Source: Dyadobacter sp. LHD-138 (GTDB lineage Bacteria; Bacteroidota; Bacteroidia; Cytophagales; Spirosomataceae). Taken from it: 64,000 nt of DNA. The number at the start of each line of letters is the position of its first letter. The first letter of the stretch is position 1. The notes beneath the pieces were generated by a model that was not told the origin of the DNA, searched no databases, and worked only from the letters and a program-made list of their open reading frames with translations. The stretch covers positions 62,001-126,000 of the forward strand of contig NZ_JAVFVU010000008.1 of NCBI RefSeq assembly GCF_030929615.1, given 5' to 3'. Of this stretch, positions 52,113-61,370 are shown one piece after another. A program made the position numbers and the translations under genes.

Positions 52113-52541
52113 ATGTCCAAATTACAACTTAACTCCATTTCTTATTCCCGCAATGCATTTGATATCGCCATGCTGATTCTGCGCGTAGGATTTGGAATTT
52201 TAATGATACCGCATGGCTATGCCAAATACCTGGGATTTGCCGAAAAACAAAATGAATTCATGGATTTCATGGGACTTGGCCCTGCCGCTTCACTTATCCT
52301 TGCCATTTTCGCTGAACTGGTTTGCAGTGCTATGCTTGTACTCGGTCTTTTCACGCGTGCCGCCACCGTTCCGCTGATCGTTACCGCTATCGTAATCACT
52401 TTTATGGCACACGACGGCGATGTCTTCGGGAAGGCCTATGGTGGTTTCTCCTATCTCCTGGTTTACCTCGTTTTATTATTGGTGGGGCCGGGAAAATACA
52501 GTCTGGATGGGCTCATTTTATCAAAACAACCGAAATACTAA
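52113..52541 (+). CDS. DoxX-family membrane protein
   Basis: The 142-residue protein has four membrane segments and the DoxX pattern: ILRVGFGILMIPHGYAKYLG at the start, LGPAASLILAIFAELVCSAM, and LGLFTRAATVPLIVTAIVIT. DoxX-like proteins are inner-membrane proteins linked to redox or thiosulfate metabolism in some species, but the specific role here is unknown. The DUF4198 gene follows by 81 bp in the same direction. Confidence 0.9.
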   Translation: MSKLQLNSISYSRNAFDIAMLILRVGFGILMIPHGYAKYLGFAEKQNEFMDFMGLGPAASLILAIFAELVCSAMLVLGLFTRAATVPLIVTAIVITFMAHDGDVFGKAYGGFSYLLVYLVLLLVGPGKYSLDGLILSKQPKY

Positions 52542-52622
52542 TCGGCCTGTTACTAATATTTTTAAAAGTAAAACTCAATTTTTTTTCATACAAAACGCGA
52601 CGGCGAACCGTCCTGATCAACA

Positions 52623-53336
52623 ATGAAACGCAATATCCTTTTACTCGCTATCGCATTTTTCCTTCATACGGGCAGTCTTTTTGCTCACGCACTTTGGATA
52701 GAAACCAATACAACCGGTAAAGCCGGACAGAAGCAAACCATCAAAATTATTTATTCAGAGCCAAACGATAAGCCTGAAAAAATCGCTGACTGGTATTCTG
52801 ATGTAAAAGAATTTACATTGTGGCTTACCGGTCCTGACAAGCAGAAGGTGAAACTTACGACCAACGCTGCCGACGATCATTTCACTTCGGAATTTACACC
52901 TGAAACAGACGGTGTTTACACCATCACAGTTAGTCACACAGCAAAAGAACTTGGCGGAAAAACAAAGTATCAGTTCAATGCAAGCGCAATCGTTGCCGTG
53001 GGGAAATCACTGGTTGGAAATGACCCGGCTCTCAATGCGAATGATATCAGCGTTTATGCTGACGCAAGCAAAACTTACAAGGTTAACAAGCCAATTCAGC
53101 TGACGGGTTTCTTCAAGGAAAAACCGTCAGAAAAACTACAAGTAGCTGTGCATGCGCCTAGCGGATGGAATAAAGAAATCAATACCGATGCGCAGGGCGT
53201 GGCTGAATTTACACCGGTCTGGGCTGGAAAGTATAGTATTGAAGCTTCCAAAAGCGAAAAAGAAGAAGGTGAACACAACGGAAAAAATTACACTTCGGTG
53301 TGGCGCTGCGCGACGCTTCTGGTTGACGTAAAATAA
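52623..53336 (+). CDS. Secreted DUF4198-domain protein
   Basis: The 237-residue protein has a signal peptide (about 1-21), after which it reads AHALWIETNTTGKAGQKQTI, the typical DUF4198 beginning. Two beta-sandwich-like parts follow, the second with GFFKEKPSEKLQVAVHAPSG and AEFTPVWAGKYSIEASKSEK. DUF4198 proteins are periplasmic and have been linked to metal uptake, but the function is not established. It probably forms a transcription unit with DoxX and ends at a strong terminator. Confidence 0.87.
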   Translation: MKRNILLLAIAFFLHTGSLFAHALWIETNTTGKAGQKQTIKIIYSEPNDKPEKIADWYSDVKEFTLWLTGPDKQKVKLTTNAADDHFTSEFTPETDGVYTITVSHTAKELGGKTKYQFNASAIVAVGKSLVGNDPALNANDISVYADASKTYKVNKPIQLTGFFKEKPSEKLQVAVHAPSGWNKEINTDAQGVAEFTPVWAGKYSIEASKSEKEEGEHNGKNYTSVWRCATLLVDVK

Positions 53337-53357
53337 TAACCAGGTGCTTGCATCAAA

Positions 53358-53406
53358 AAATAAGCGACCCGGTTTTCTAACAAAACCGGGTCGCTTATTT
53401 TTTTAC
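53358..53406. terminator. Strong terminator with perfect 19-bp arms
   Basis: AAATAAGCGACCCGGTTTT pairs exactly with its reverse complement (53382-53400) around a 5-nt loop, then TTTTTTA. It serves the DUF4198 gene and perhaps the convergent kinase. Confidence 0.92.
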
Positions 53407-53476
53407 AGACAATCTCATTGTCTTTTATTTTTGAAGAAAGCGCTCAATATTGTAATCCACGCACAGTTAAATCCCG

Positions 53477-54946
53477 TTATTTCGATATGCCAGCGTTGAT
53501 CAAAACACTTTCGGAGGACGCATAAAACTTCTCATAAACACCCAGATATTGCTTATGCACGTCTTTGTCTGGCTCAAAAATTGTGCTCACCGGTGTAAAG
53601 AAGTCCAGATCCGACAATTCCTTCGCCAGCCCCAGCGCTTTCAATCCCATCATAGCGGCGCCCACAGTTCCCGTATCGACGGTCTCATTCAAAGCCACCG
53701 GCGTTCCGAAAACATCGGCCAGCATCTGCACCCAGAACGGGCTATGTGCAAACCCCCCGTTGGCATAAATCGTTTTGACCTTTTGCGTTTCCAGTAGAAT
53801 TTTCCCGATGCTGTAAATATTCAGGTGAATACCTTCCATGACGGCTCTCGCAAAATGCGGTTTGGTGTGCTGAATATCCAGTCCGAGGAAACCGCCTCTT
53901 ACCGCAGAACTCCACAATGGCGCTCTTTCGCCTAACAAATATGGGAAAAACAAAAGTCCGTCCGATCCGGGATTTACCTGTGTTGCGGCATCAAAAATCT
54001 GGTTATAATCGCTGTCTGAGAAGAAAGTATTCTTCAGCCATTCGAACACTACGGCTCCGTTATTTGAAGGCCCTCCTACCACATAGGTATCGTCATCGAG
54101 AATATAACAGAAAGTCCGCATCGTTTCATCCAGATATGGCACATCGGAACAAATTCTGGCCGCGCCACTCGTTCCGATGGTAATGGCCATCGTTCCCTTT
54201 CGAATCGCTCCACTCCCCAGATTTGCCAGACAGCCGTCGCTGGCCCCCATGATCAAGGGCGTTCCTTCGGGTAATTTAAAATCATTTCCGGAAGGCAGTT
54301 TTTCTATATGATAGGTAGAAACCGCTTTCGACAACCGGTTTTCATCCAGGCCAATTTTTTCGAGCGTCCACGCATCCCATTTTTTACTTTTGATATTAAA
54401 AAGACCCGTAGCAGACGCAATCGAATAATCGACAACAAATTGTCCGGTAAGTTTGAAAATAATATATTCCTTAATTCCGATAAACTTGTCGGTTTTTTCG
54501 AATACATCCTTTTCATTTTCTTTGAGCCAGATGAGTTTGCAAGCCGGTGTCATGGCATGAACAGGCGTACCATTATGCTGGTACATTTTTTTCCCATCTG
54601 CGGATGGGCGTAATTTTTTCGCGATCTCGGCGCTTCGGTTATCCGCCCAAATGATGAGATTAGTCAGGTTTTTACCGTTTTTATCCATGCACAAAATGCT
54701 GTGCATGGCAGAGCTAAAACTGATTCCGATGGGCTCTCCCTGCGGTTTACATATTTCACAGACTTTCTGAATGGAGTTGCAGACCGCGTTGAAAATATCA
54801 TCCGGATTTTGTTCGCTCCATTCCGGCTGGGGATGAAGCATTTCATATCCTTCGCTGTGTGAAGCCAGTATTCCGGCAGAATCAGAGTCAAAAGCAGTAG
54901 TTTTAACGTTTGTAGTACCTATATCACAACCGATTATAAAAGACAT
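53477..54946 (-). CDS. FGGY-family gluconokinase
   Basis: The 489-residue kinase has the FGGY domains: the N-terminal phosphate-binding loop IIGCDIGTTNVKTTAFD, the sugar-site region MHSILCMDKNGKNL and IIWADNRSAEIA, and the C-terminal ATP-site segments TIGTSGAARICSD and YANGGFAHSPFWVQMLADV. Resemblance is strongest to FGGY gluconokinases. It would phosphorylate gluconate, a possible product of the sugar dehydrogenase at 49818-50996, though the two are not in one operon. Confidence 0.88.
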   Translation of the reverse strand: MSFIIGCDIGTTNVKTTAFDSDSAGILASHSEGYEMLHPQPEWSEQNPDDIFNAVCNSIQKVCEICKPQGEPIGISFSSAMHSILCMDKNGKNLTNLIIWADNRSAEIAKKLRPSADGKKMYQHNGTPVHAMTPACKLIWLKENEKDVFEKTDKFIGIKEYIIFKLTGQFVVDYSIASATGLFNIKSKKWDAWTLEKIGLDENRLSKAVSTYHIEKLPSGNDFKLPEGTPLIMGASDGCLANLGSGAIRKGTMAITIGTSGAARICSDVPYLDETMRTFCYILDDDTYVVGGPSNNGAVVFEWLKNTFFSDSDYNQIFDAATQVNPGSDGLLFFPYLLGERAPLWSSAVRGGFLGLDIQHTKPHFARAVMEGIHLNIYSIGKILLETQKVKTIYANGGFAHSPFWVQMLADVFGTPVALNETVDTGTVGAAMMGLKALGLAKELSDLDFFTPVSTIFEPDKDVHKQYLGVYEKFYASSESVLINAGISK

Positions 54947-55187
54947 TTCGAAAGGGCCTGGATTGAATTTTATTACCCGACAAATGTATCATATTCTGCT
55001 CTTACACACTATAAATTATTTCGGTGTTCCTCCCGACCGTATCACAAATCTTCTTCTAACCTATGGGGATCGGACGATTGGGTATCAAATGGATGATCAA
55101 ACAAAATTTCACCAAGAGCCTCCTCTTTAACTAATTTTTATTATTTTCGCATCAGTAAAATAATACTATTCAAATTTTTATTGAACC

Positions 55188-55379
55188 ATGACTGACGACG
55201 TACACGTACATAGCAAACCAGAAGGTGCTTCTCTTGGCGCTTCTATCGCGATATTTTTATTTTTGGTAATTATCCTTGCGGTATTTGGGGATCTTTTCGT
55301 ATTCACCCTTGGATTGATCGGTCTTGTGATAACATTCGCTGCGTTTTACAAAGATCATTCAGCAGACGACCATCATTGA
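55188..55379 (+). CDS. Small membrane protein with His-rich ends
   Basis: The 63-residue protein has a polar N-terminus (MTDDVHVHSKPEG), a hydrophobic stretch covering about residues 17-53 with room for two membrane segments, and the histidine- and aspartate-rich tail DHSADDHH. It resembles small conserved Bacteroidota hypothetical proteins, but I recognise no family. No neighbour suggests a partner. Confidence 0.65.
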   Translation: MTDDVHVHSKPEGASLGASIAIFLFLVIILAVFGDLFVFTLGLIGLVITFAAFYKDHSADDHH

Positions 55380-55422
55380 TACTCCTTCGTTTCAGTTTAA
55401 CCTGAAATGAGAAATTATATCA

Positions 55423-56655
55423 TTATCGAACGGCCATTTCGGGAAGCGATTTTATGACCTTCCATGCGAGTTGGCCGTTTGTTTTGTTTATCACCCATTC
55501 CTCTTCAAAAACCTTAGTATCTTCAAGGTCACGATACTCGGCCACGAGCTTATCACCATTGAGCCTCAACATCGCAAATCCGTTATAACCTAGTTGGTGA
55601 CCAGCCAATTCCATCCTGATACGCCGGTCATAAAAATCAATCTTTTCCAGATCTTCTTTACTTTCAGGCATTTGCAGTTCAACCGGCAATCCTCCATGTC
55701 CGAGGCAGCGCCCAAATGCCAAGGGCCCCTTCCCATTGGTCCCAGACTTATAAATGACCAGGCGATGATCATGCCCCCAAAACCAGATAACCGGCCGGTC
55801 CGATTTACCTAACAATTTCTGTAACTGCGCCCCCGGTCTTGTATATTCTTCCCGAAATGCAGAAATGTAAGGATGGTGACTTAGAAAAACGATACCTCTT
55901 TTATCCTCAGGATCACCAATTTTCACAACATTGCGCAACCAGTCAACCTGCTCTTTTCGCAGATGACAGTCAGGCGGAGAAATTATTTCCAGCAAAGGAC
56001 GGCTTACCGAGGTATACCCTGTGTCAATACCAATAATCCTCCAATACTCGTTTTCCAAACAGAAAAAGCCAGCCTGCTGGGTTTTCCGTTCCTTTCCTTC
56101 CTTTGCGTACATCGCTGGCAATAAATGCTGAAAAAATGCATTTCCATTGGAATACATTTCATGATTGCCAGACAAAACCAAACTCCCCGATGCGCCATAA
56201 TACCAGGACGCGTACGGAGCCGTAAAATTTTGTTCAATCTCTTTTGGCGTGCCCACAAAGTATACATCGCCCAAATGGATCGTGTAATCTGGCGCATAAC
56301 GAGCGGTTAAATGTGCCACAGCATCCGACTCTGCCGTATCACTGGCCCAATCTGACAGTAATGCAACCGTTATCTCAGTTCGGTCCGGAACAGAAGCTTG
56401 TAAGCGATAAACGCCATTGTCTCCGTTTCTGGGATATGCCTGGTAGGGATGCCTGGGCCCGAAACGGCTGCGTAGGTAGTGCCAGGCAAAACCGATAAGG
56501 TTTCTTTTAAAAAATTCTGAAATGACACGCGATACAGACGACTTATCCTGTACATATTTTTCAAAAAGTTCCTGTTGCGTTTTAGCGTGATTTTCTGCCT
56601 CGCTGTGGCCTAAGGTTAAATATTTTTTTGCACGTTCTTCGGCTGATTCACTCAT
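55423..56655 (-). CDS. Calcineurin-like metallophosphoesterase
   Basis: The 410-residue protein has the metal-binding blocks of the superfamily in order: ALLSDWASDT, YTIHLGDVYFVG (GDxx), LVLSGNHEMYSNG (GNHE), FLSHHPYISAF and WFWGHDHRLVIY (GHxH). An N-terminal helical extension of about 75 residues precedes the catalytic domain, and a C-terminal segment of about 60 residues follows. No signal peptide is seen. The substrate cannot be deduced. Confidence 0.9.
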   Translation of the reverse strand: MSESAEERAKKYLTLGHSEAENHAKTQQELFEKYVQDKSSVSRVISEFFKRNLIGFAWHYLRSRFGPRHPYQAYPRNGDNGVYRLQASVPDRTEITVALLSDWASDTAESDAVAHLTARYAPDYTIHLGDVYFVGTPKEIEQNFTAPYASWYYGASGSLVLSGNHEMYSNGNAFFQHLLPAMYAKEGKERKTQQAGFFCLENEYWRIIGIDTGYTSVSRPLLEIISPPDCHLRKEQVDWLRNVVKIGDPEDKRGIVFLSHHPYISAFREEYTRPGAQLQKLLGKSDRPVIWFWGHDHRLVIYKSGTNGKGPLAFGRCLGHGGLPVELQMPESKEDLEKIDFYDRRIRMELAGHQLGYNGFAMLRLNGDKLVAEYRDLEDTKVFEEEWVINKTNGQLAWKVIKSLPEMAVR

Positions 56656-56815
56656 CTATAATATCATTTACAACCGTTACGTCATATGTAACTGTATATC
56701 ACAATTTTAACACTTCGAACAATAATAGACAATCAATAAATAACAGCAAATATTCTTGATTTCGACTCGGGGATACTGTAAATTCCAGACAAATATTAAT
56801 CAAAAAACAAGCCAA

Positions 56816-57331
56816 ATGAAAAAATTACTACTTTCTGCCATGATGTTGTTGACAACACAGGCACTGTTTGCCCAGGTTATGACCGCCAAAATGGTCACTG
56901 AATGGGAAAGAGCAAAAAATTACACGAAAGCTTATCTGGATGTGATGCCAGAGGACGGCTATGCATTTAAACCTACACCGGAAATTCGCTCGTTCGCACA
57001 GCAAATGGGCCATATTGCCGATGCTAACTTTGCATTTGCAGCCGCCGCCACTGGTAAACCGAGTCCTTTCGAAGGTTCAGTTGAAAAAATGGCTGATCAA
57101 TCAAAAGCGGCTGTGAGCAAAGCCACACTTGAAAGCTACGATTTTATCATCAATTCATTAAAAGGCATGAGTGATTCAGATCTGCCAAAGAATATTAAAA
57201 TATTCGGCATGGAGTCAAAATCTGGCGTTGCGTTTGAAAAAGCGTTTGAACATCAGACACATCACCGCGGACAAACTACGGTGTACATTCGTATGAAAGG
57301 GGTAAAACCGCCACAGGAAATGCTGTTCTAG
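56816..57331 (+). CDS. Secreted DinB-family (four-helix) protein
   Basis: From the ATG at 56816 the protein has a signal peptide (about 1-19, ending FAQ) and a DinB-like four-helix bundle. Possible metal ligands are the histidine in MGHIADANF and the pair in EHQTHHRGQTTVYIR, the usual DinB pattern. A start at 56756 would add 20 residues before the signal. DinB proteins include metal-dependent thiol-related enzymes, but secreted ones are uncharacterised. Confidence 0.88.
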   Translation: MKKLLLSAMMLLTTQALFAQVMTAKMVTEWERAKNYTKAYLDVMPEDGYAFKPTPEIRSFAQQMGHIADANFAFAAAATGKPSPFEGSVEKMADQSKAAVSKATLESYDFIINSLKGMSDSDLPKNIKIFGMESKSGVAFEKAFEHQTHHRGQTTVYIRMKGVKPPQEMLF

Positions 57332-57347
57332 TGAAACGGTTTTTATT

Positions 57348-57396
57348 AAAATACACAACTCCGTCATGAGATCCATGGTGGAGTTGTGTATTTTTG
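57348..57396 (+). terminator. Terminator after the dinB-like gene
   Basis: AAAATACACAACTCC pairs with GGAGTTGTGTATTTT over a 17-nt loop and is followed by T. It excludes the GTG at 57386 as start of the next gene. Confidence 0.88.
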
Positions 57397-57433
57397 GGCT
57401 TTGAATATCCAGTTTTTAATCAACAAAGTCTGC

Positions 57434-58207
57434 GTGAAGGATCAGCTTAACTCGAATAACAAACCACTATACCGCATCCCTGACTTATTTACCGGTTTAG
57501 CGAATCTCGTTTCGGGAGAAAGTACCCGTCACGGTGGTGTTAGCTCCGGACCTTACAATTCCCTGAATCTCGGCGGGTCAACATTGGATAATCCCGATAA
57601 CGTCGCAGAAAATAACAGACGTTTTTTTGAATCTCTGGGCATTCCTCTGTCGCAGGTTGCCAAGTCACATCAGGTACACGGTTCTGAAATCCTGGTTGTT
57701 ACCCAGGCAGGCCGGTTTGACGGTTATGACGCCTTAATCACCAACGTTCCTGCCGTTCAGTTGTCCGTCACCATTGCCGATTGTACACCTATATTAATTT
57801 TTGATCCTGTAAAAAAAGCAGTTGCCGCAGTTCATGCAGGCTGGCGTGGAACGGTCCAGCAAATTGTACTAAAAACAGTAAAACTGCTTCAGGAAACTTA
57901 TGGATCAAATCCGGCAGATTGTCTCGCTTTCGTGGGCACCTGCATCGATGCATGCTCTTTTGAAGTAGGCGAAGAAGTTGCAGAAAACTTCCAGTCCGAC
58001 TACAAAAGCCGGGACGAACAAACAGGCAAGTTTTTCGTTGATTTGAAAGCTGCTAACCGCTCCCAGCTTATTGAAGCCGGTGTGAAGCCAGAAAATATAG
58101 AAGTCTCTCCCTACTCTACCGTCATTCATAACGAAGACTATTTTTCATACAGAAAAGAAAAAGGACTAACAGGCAGGCTGCTCGCTACCATTGGAATAAA
58201 AGAATAA
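57434..58207 (+). CDS. pgeF: Peptidoglycan editing factor PgeF (YfiH/laccase-domain family)
   Basis: The protein has the PgeF/YfiH signatures: STRHGGVSSGPYNSLNLGG, KSHQVHGSEILVV (first histidine), TIADCTPILIFDP with the cysteine, VAAVHAGWRGTVQQIV (second histidine) and FVGTCIDACSFEVGEEV. PgeF removes non-alanine residues from peptidoglycan precursors; earlier annotations as a polyphenol oxidase are probably wrong. I choose the GTG at 57434, since a GTG at 57386 lies inside the terminator of the preceding gene. Confidence 0.9.
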   Translation: MKDQLNSNNKPLYRIPDLFTGLANLVSGESTRHGGVSSGPYNSLNLGGSTLDNPDNVAENNRRFFESLGIPLSQVAKSHQVHGSEILVVTQAGRFDGYDALITNVPAVQLSVTIADCTPILIFDPVKKAVAAVHAGWRGTVQQIVLKTVKLLQETYGSNPADCLAFVGTCIDACSFEVGEEVAENFQSDYKSRDEQTGKFFVDLKAANRSQLIEAGVKPENIEVSPYSTVIHNEDYFSYRKEKGLTGRLLATIGIKE

Positions 58208-58212
58208 GCCTG

Positions 58213-58253
58213 CAAGGTCGTGGTCATTTTTTAACAACCACGACCTTGTTTTT
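58213..58253. terminator. Bidirectional terminator
   Basis: CAAGGTCGTGGT pairs with ACCACGACCTTG around a 12-nt loop, followed by TTTTT. It overlaps the stop codon of the convergent lamin-tail gene. Confidence 0.88.
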
Positions 58254-59915
58254 AAACTGTCGCTTATTCCCGTTCGCATCAAACAAATCCGTTAGTAGGA
58301 GGTAATAGCCCGTTCGAACCACCTCTCCGCTTTCATCCCGTCCATCCCAACGCATCTCCCCCGTCGCTCCTATCATTTGATTTCTGACCAGGTTTCGCAC
58401 GAAACGGCCAGTTATATCATAAATCCTGACCGTTGCAATTTGCCCTGACGAAGTCAGTTTGTATTTCAGTACTGCAAAATGACCTGTACCTCCATAATCC
58501 GGCGTGAATGCATCGGGCTCTATCTCAAAAATATCCTCATCTACTTCTGACTTCATTTGGGAATTTGTATAACCTGGTGTTGCATTGCCCACATTGTAAG
58601 CAGCCGAATGCCAGTTTTCCTGATGTTGGGAAGGAGTAAAAACATCTTTTTTTTCAAGTGAAATACCCTTCGCTGCGTGAATGAGCGGGTCGTGCATCTT
58701 TTCGGTATAGTCAAAACGGTCAAAAATCCTTCCATCGGCGTCTTTCAAAACCACACCTCCGGCCGTATTTGAAAATGCAGGTAATGCTGATACTTCCAAA
58801 AAATGTCTGGTTTTATCAGTTGGATATAACTGCTTCACCAATACCTGGTCTGTGGTTAATGCCAGACAGCTAAAAGGCAAAAGGATAAATGTATCGTCGG
58901 TAATAGTTTTAAAAACATCGGGCTCCCCGTTTTTGATATTACCCAGCGACCAGTTTTTCAAGCTGATAAACTTGGCAGTGTTATTATATATTTCAACAAA
59001 ATCAACACCATTATCCGGTGGATTAAACAATATTTCGTTTAACACAACATCCCCGGAATCGGCCTTGGACGGCAACCCGATGAGCATCTCAGCCTCGCGT
59101 AGCAGGTTTCCGGCACAGTCGGAGAGATTCTTTACAGAAACCGTATACTTTACATTTTCTAAAAAGGGCGAGTTCACTGTCAGGATTACGTTCCTGAACC
59201 CGGGTGATTCCAGTTTCTTTTTCAAAATCTTCCTGCCAGAAACCGTTATCAAAGCCCCAGCGACTGCATTCAGGCTGTCCAGTTTTTCATCCGCTGTAAT
59301 CCGTAATTCATTCGCTGAAATAATATCTAAATATTGTATTTCCGGAGGGATGAGATCCGGATTACTTGCTGAAATGCTATTCACTTTCCCTGGCGTACCT
59401 CCTTTCGGATCCGCAGATACAGCCCAATTGGTGCGTTGCCCGCAAGGATTTCCGCTATCAAGCATTTCCAGGGAATACCCGCCGTCTCTTTTATCCGTTG
59501 GCCACAAGTTTAGCGAATAACTTACCGAAAACACCAGCTGGTTAGTCGGCGAGTATAGGGACAAAGTAGCACCGTCATTGGCCAATGAAAAAGGCCCAAG
59601 GGGAATAACGTTTCCATAATTCCGCATCTGATCAGCCTGAGCGGCGCTGCAAAGAATCACATAGTCATGCGCACCAAGAACAGCATCAGGGAAAACCCAG
59701 GACCTGCCTCCAATCGTTAGTTTCCAGTTTTTTAAAGAAAGGGGCTGGGCAGACGGGTTGAACAATTCAATGTATTCAACTTCCGGCAAACCAATAGCCG
59801 GTATGGGATCGGCCAGAATTTCGGTAATGACAACACGGTTATAACCCTGTTCCGTACAAACATTTCCAACTGACAAGCAGATCAAAAGAAGGCATATTCC
59901 CGTGTATCCTGACAT
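58224..59915 (-). CDS. Secreted lamin-tail-domain protein with C-terminal FlgD/sorting-like domain
   Basis: The 563-residue protein has a signal peptide (about 1-21). A first lamin-tail domain begins VVITEILADPIPAIGLPEVE and continues EYIELFNPSAQPLSLKNWKL. A middle beta-sandwich (about 185-280) follows, then a second lamin-tail domain from VVLNEILFNPPDNGVDFVEI. The C-terminus (about 480-563) is FlgD-like, with VRIYDITGRFVRNLV and GYYLLLTDLFDANG, a type often seen at the end of Bacteroidota secreted proteins. Surface display or type IX secretion is possible but not proven. No enzyme domain is seen. Confidence 0.85.
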   Translation of the reverse strand: MSGYTGICLLLICLSVGNVCTEQGYNRVVITEILADPIPAIGLPEVEYIELFNPSAQPLSLKNWKLTIGGRSWVFPDAVLGAHDYVILCSAAQADQMRNYGNVIPLGPFSLANDGATLSLYSPTNQLVFSVSYSLNLWPTDKRDGGYSLEMLDSGNPCGQRTNWAVSADPKGGTPGKVNSISASNPDLIPPEIQYLDIISANELRITADEKLDSLNAVAGALITVSGRKILKKKLESPGFRNVILTVNSPFLENVKYTVSVKNLSDCAGNLLREAEMLIGLPSKADSGDVVLNEILFNPPDNGVDFVEIYNNTAKFISLKNWSLGNIKNGEPDVFKTITDDTFILLPFSCLALTTDQVLVKQLYPTDKTRHFLEVSALPAFSNTAGGVVLKDADGRIFDRFDYTEKMHDPLIHAAKGISLEKKDVFTPSQHQENWHSAAYNVGNATPGYTNSQMKSEVDEDIFEIEPDAFTPDYGGTGHFAVLKYKLTSSGQIATVRIYDITGRFVRNLVRNQMIGATGEMRWDGRDESGEVVRTGYYLLLTDLFDANGNKRQFKNKVVVVKK

Positions 59916-60080
59916 AGCTGCGTTCCGGTTAACAAACTGGTTTACCTAATACGGAATAACGCCGTTTTGGTAACAATTCCACTTAACGGATCACGGAAAA
60001 GCATGCTCTAAACAAAAAAATTCAACCCTTTTCAGAGTTGAATAGATATATCTTGTCAGATAAAATCGGTCCCTTTAAAA

Positions 60081-60497
60081 CTATTTGTTTTCTTCAGGTT
60101 TTGCCAGTGCAGCAGTTTTCGCAGGAGCAGGTGTCGGTTTTGCAACTGCCTTAGCGGCCGGAGCTGGTTTAGGAGCTGCTGTTTTTACCGGAGGGGTTGC
60201 AACCGGCTTGGCAACTGCTGAGGCAACAGGTGTTGCTGGCTTGGCAGCTTTTCCTGCGTTTTTCTTATCTTTTTTAGACTCCTTTTTAGGTGATTTTGAT
60301 TTCTTCTCCGCATTCTTAGCCTCTTTTGCTTTTCTTTTTTCCTCGTCTTTTGCAAATTTGGAAACTTTTTTAGCCAGCTTGGCTGCTGCTTTTTCTATCG
60401 ATTTTTTTATCTTTTTCGAATTAGCAGATACCGCATCAAGTTTCACGACTAATACTTCTGCGATTTCGGTAGTAAGTTTTTTTGTTGCGGATTTCAT
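60081..60497 (-). CDS. Histone H1-like basic protein rich in Lys, Ala and Pro
   Basis: The 138-residue protein has an N-terminal helical part (about 1-50; KKIKKSIEKAAAKLAKKVSK), a very basic linker rich in KKESKKDKK-like motifs (about 52-82) and a low-complexity Ala/Pro/Lys tail (about 83-138; PAPAAKAVAKPTPAPAKTA). The layout resembles the bacterial histone-H1-like Hc1/HupS-type nucleoid proteins. DNA or RNA binding is inferred from charge. It is a single gene; the reverse-strand open frame over it is a product of the biased composition. Confidence 0.82.
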   Translation of the reverse strand: MKSATKKLTTEIAEVLVVKLDAVSANSKKIKKSIEKAAAKLAKKVSKFAKDEEKRKAKEAKNAEKKSKSPKKESKKDKKNAGKAAKPATPVASAVAKPVATPPVKTAAPKPAPAAKAVAKPTPAPAKTAALAKPEENK

Positions 60498-60647
60498 AAT
60501 CAGAAAATTATTTAAATAAATAAGATATGAATAACTAAACAGCTAATACAATCAATTTTAGCTCATTATTAAATTAATTAGTTCTCTATCTTTCAACCTA
60601 CAAATACCGACTATTAATTTCAAAAGAGCAAATATAACGCGTTATAT

Positions 60648-61187
60648 TTATGTTAAATTTTTACTTACAAATTCCCACAACACGATCCCGGCAGAAACGG
60701 AGACATTGAACGAATGTTTGGTCCCAAACTGAGGTATTTCAACACATGCGTCAGAAACGGCAATAACATCATCAGCAACTCCTTCAACCTCGTTTCCAAA
60801 AACAAATGCGTAAGGCACATTGCTTTCAGGTGCAAAATCTTGTAGTAATGTACTCCCCTCAGCCTGTTCTACTGAGATAATCCGATAGCCCTCTTCCTGC
60901 AATTTTCTTACCGCGCCCAACGTCGTTTCTTCCTTTTCCCAAATTACAGAATTTTCGGCACCTAACGCACTTCTGGTGATTTCTCTGTGCGGAGGATGTT
61001 GCGTATAACCACACAGAATTAATTTCCGTGCCCTAAATGCGTCCGCAGTCCGAAAAAAAGAACCGACATTATTCAGGCTCCTGATATTATCCAATACAAT
61101 CACAAATGGAAACTTATCCGATTCCTTAAATTCTTCCACCGACAACCGATTCATTTCTTCAATGAGCAGTTTACGCATTTTATTCAC
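60648..61187 (-). CDS. SPOUT-family RNA methyltransferase (TrmH/SpoU-like)
   Basis: The 179-residue protein covers just the SPOUT catalytic domain. The motifs are VLDNIRSLNNVGSFFRTADA (motif 1), YAFVFGNEVEGV (motif 2) and EIPQFGTKHSFNVSVSAGIV (motif 3), which forms the knotted SAM site. It probably 2'-O-methylates a tRNA or rRNA ribose, but the target cannot be inferred. Confidence 0.94.
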   Translation of the reverse strand: MNKMRKLLIEEMNRLSVEEFKESDKFPFVIVLDNIRSLNNVGSFFRTADAFRARKLILCGYTQHPPHREITRSALGAENSVIWEKEETTLGAVRKLQEEGYRIISVEQAEGSTLLQDFAPESNVPYAFVFGNEVEGVADDVIAVSDACVEIPQFGTKHSFNVSVSAGIVLWEFVSKNLT

Positions 61188-61370
61188 TTTATTCTAAAAG
61201 TTCAACATCATTTTCACGACAAACATACGACGGTTTGATACAACTTATATAAGTTTCTCATTTGAACATTAAATAAACCAACTATGATTCTCAAATTAAA
61301 ACCCATGAAAAAAAAACAGATACCAGGCACAATGACCCAATATCTGCTGCAAGACAATAAGCTTAAATTC

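Noticed and set aside
60085..60519. A 144-codon open frame on the plus strand opposite the histone-like gene
   Set aside because: Its product is an Ala/Phe/Ser-rich string produced by the lysine and alanine codons of the opposite strand; the minus-strand protein has the coherent helical and basic layout.
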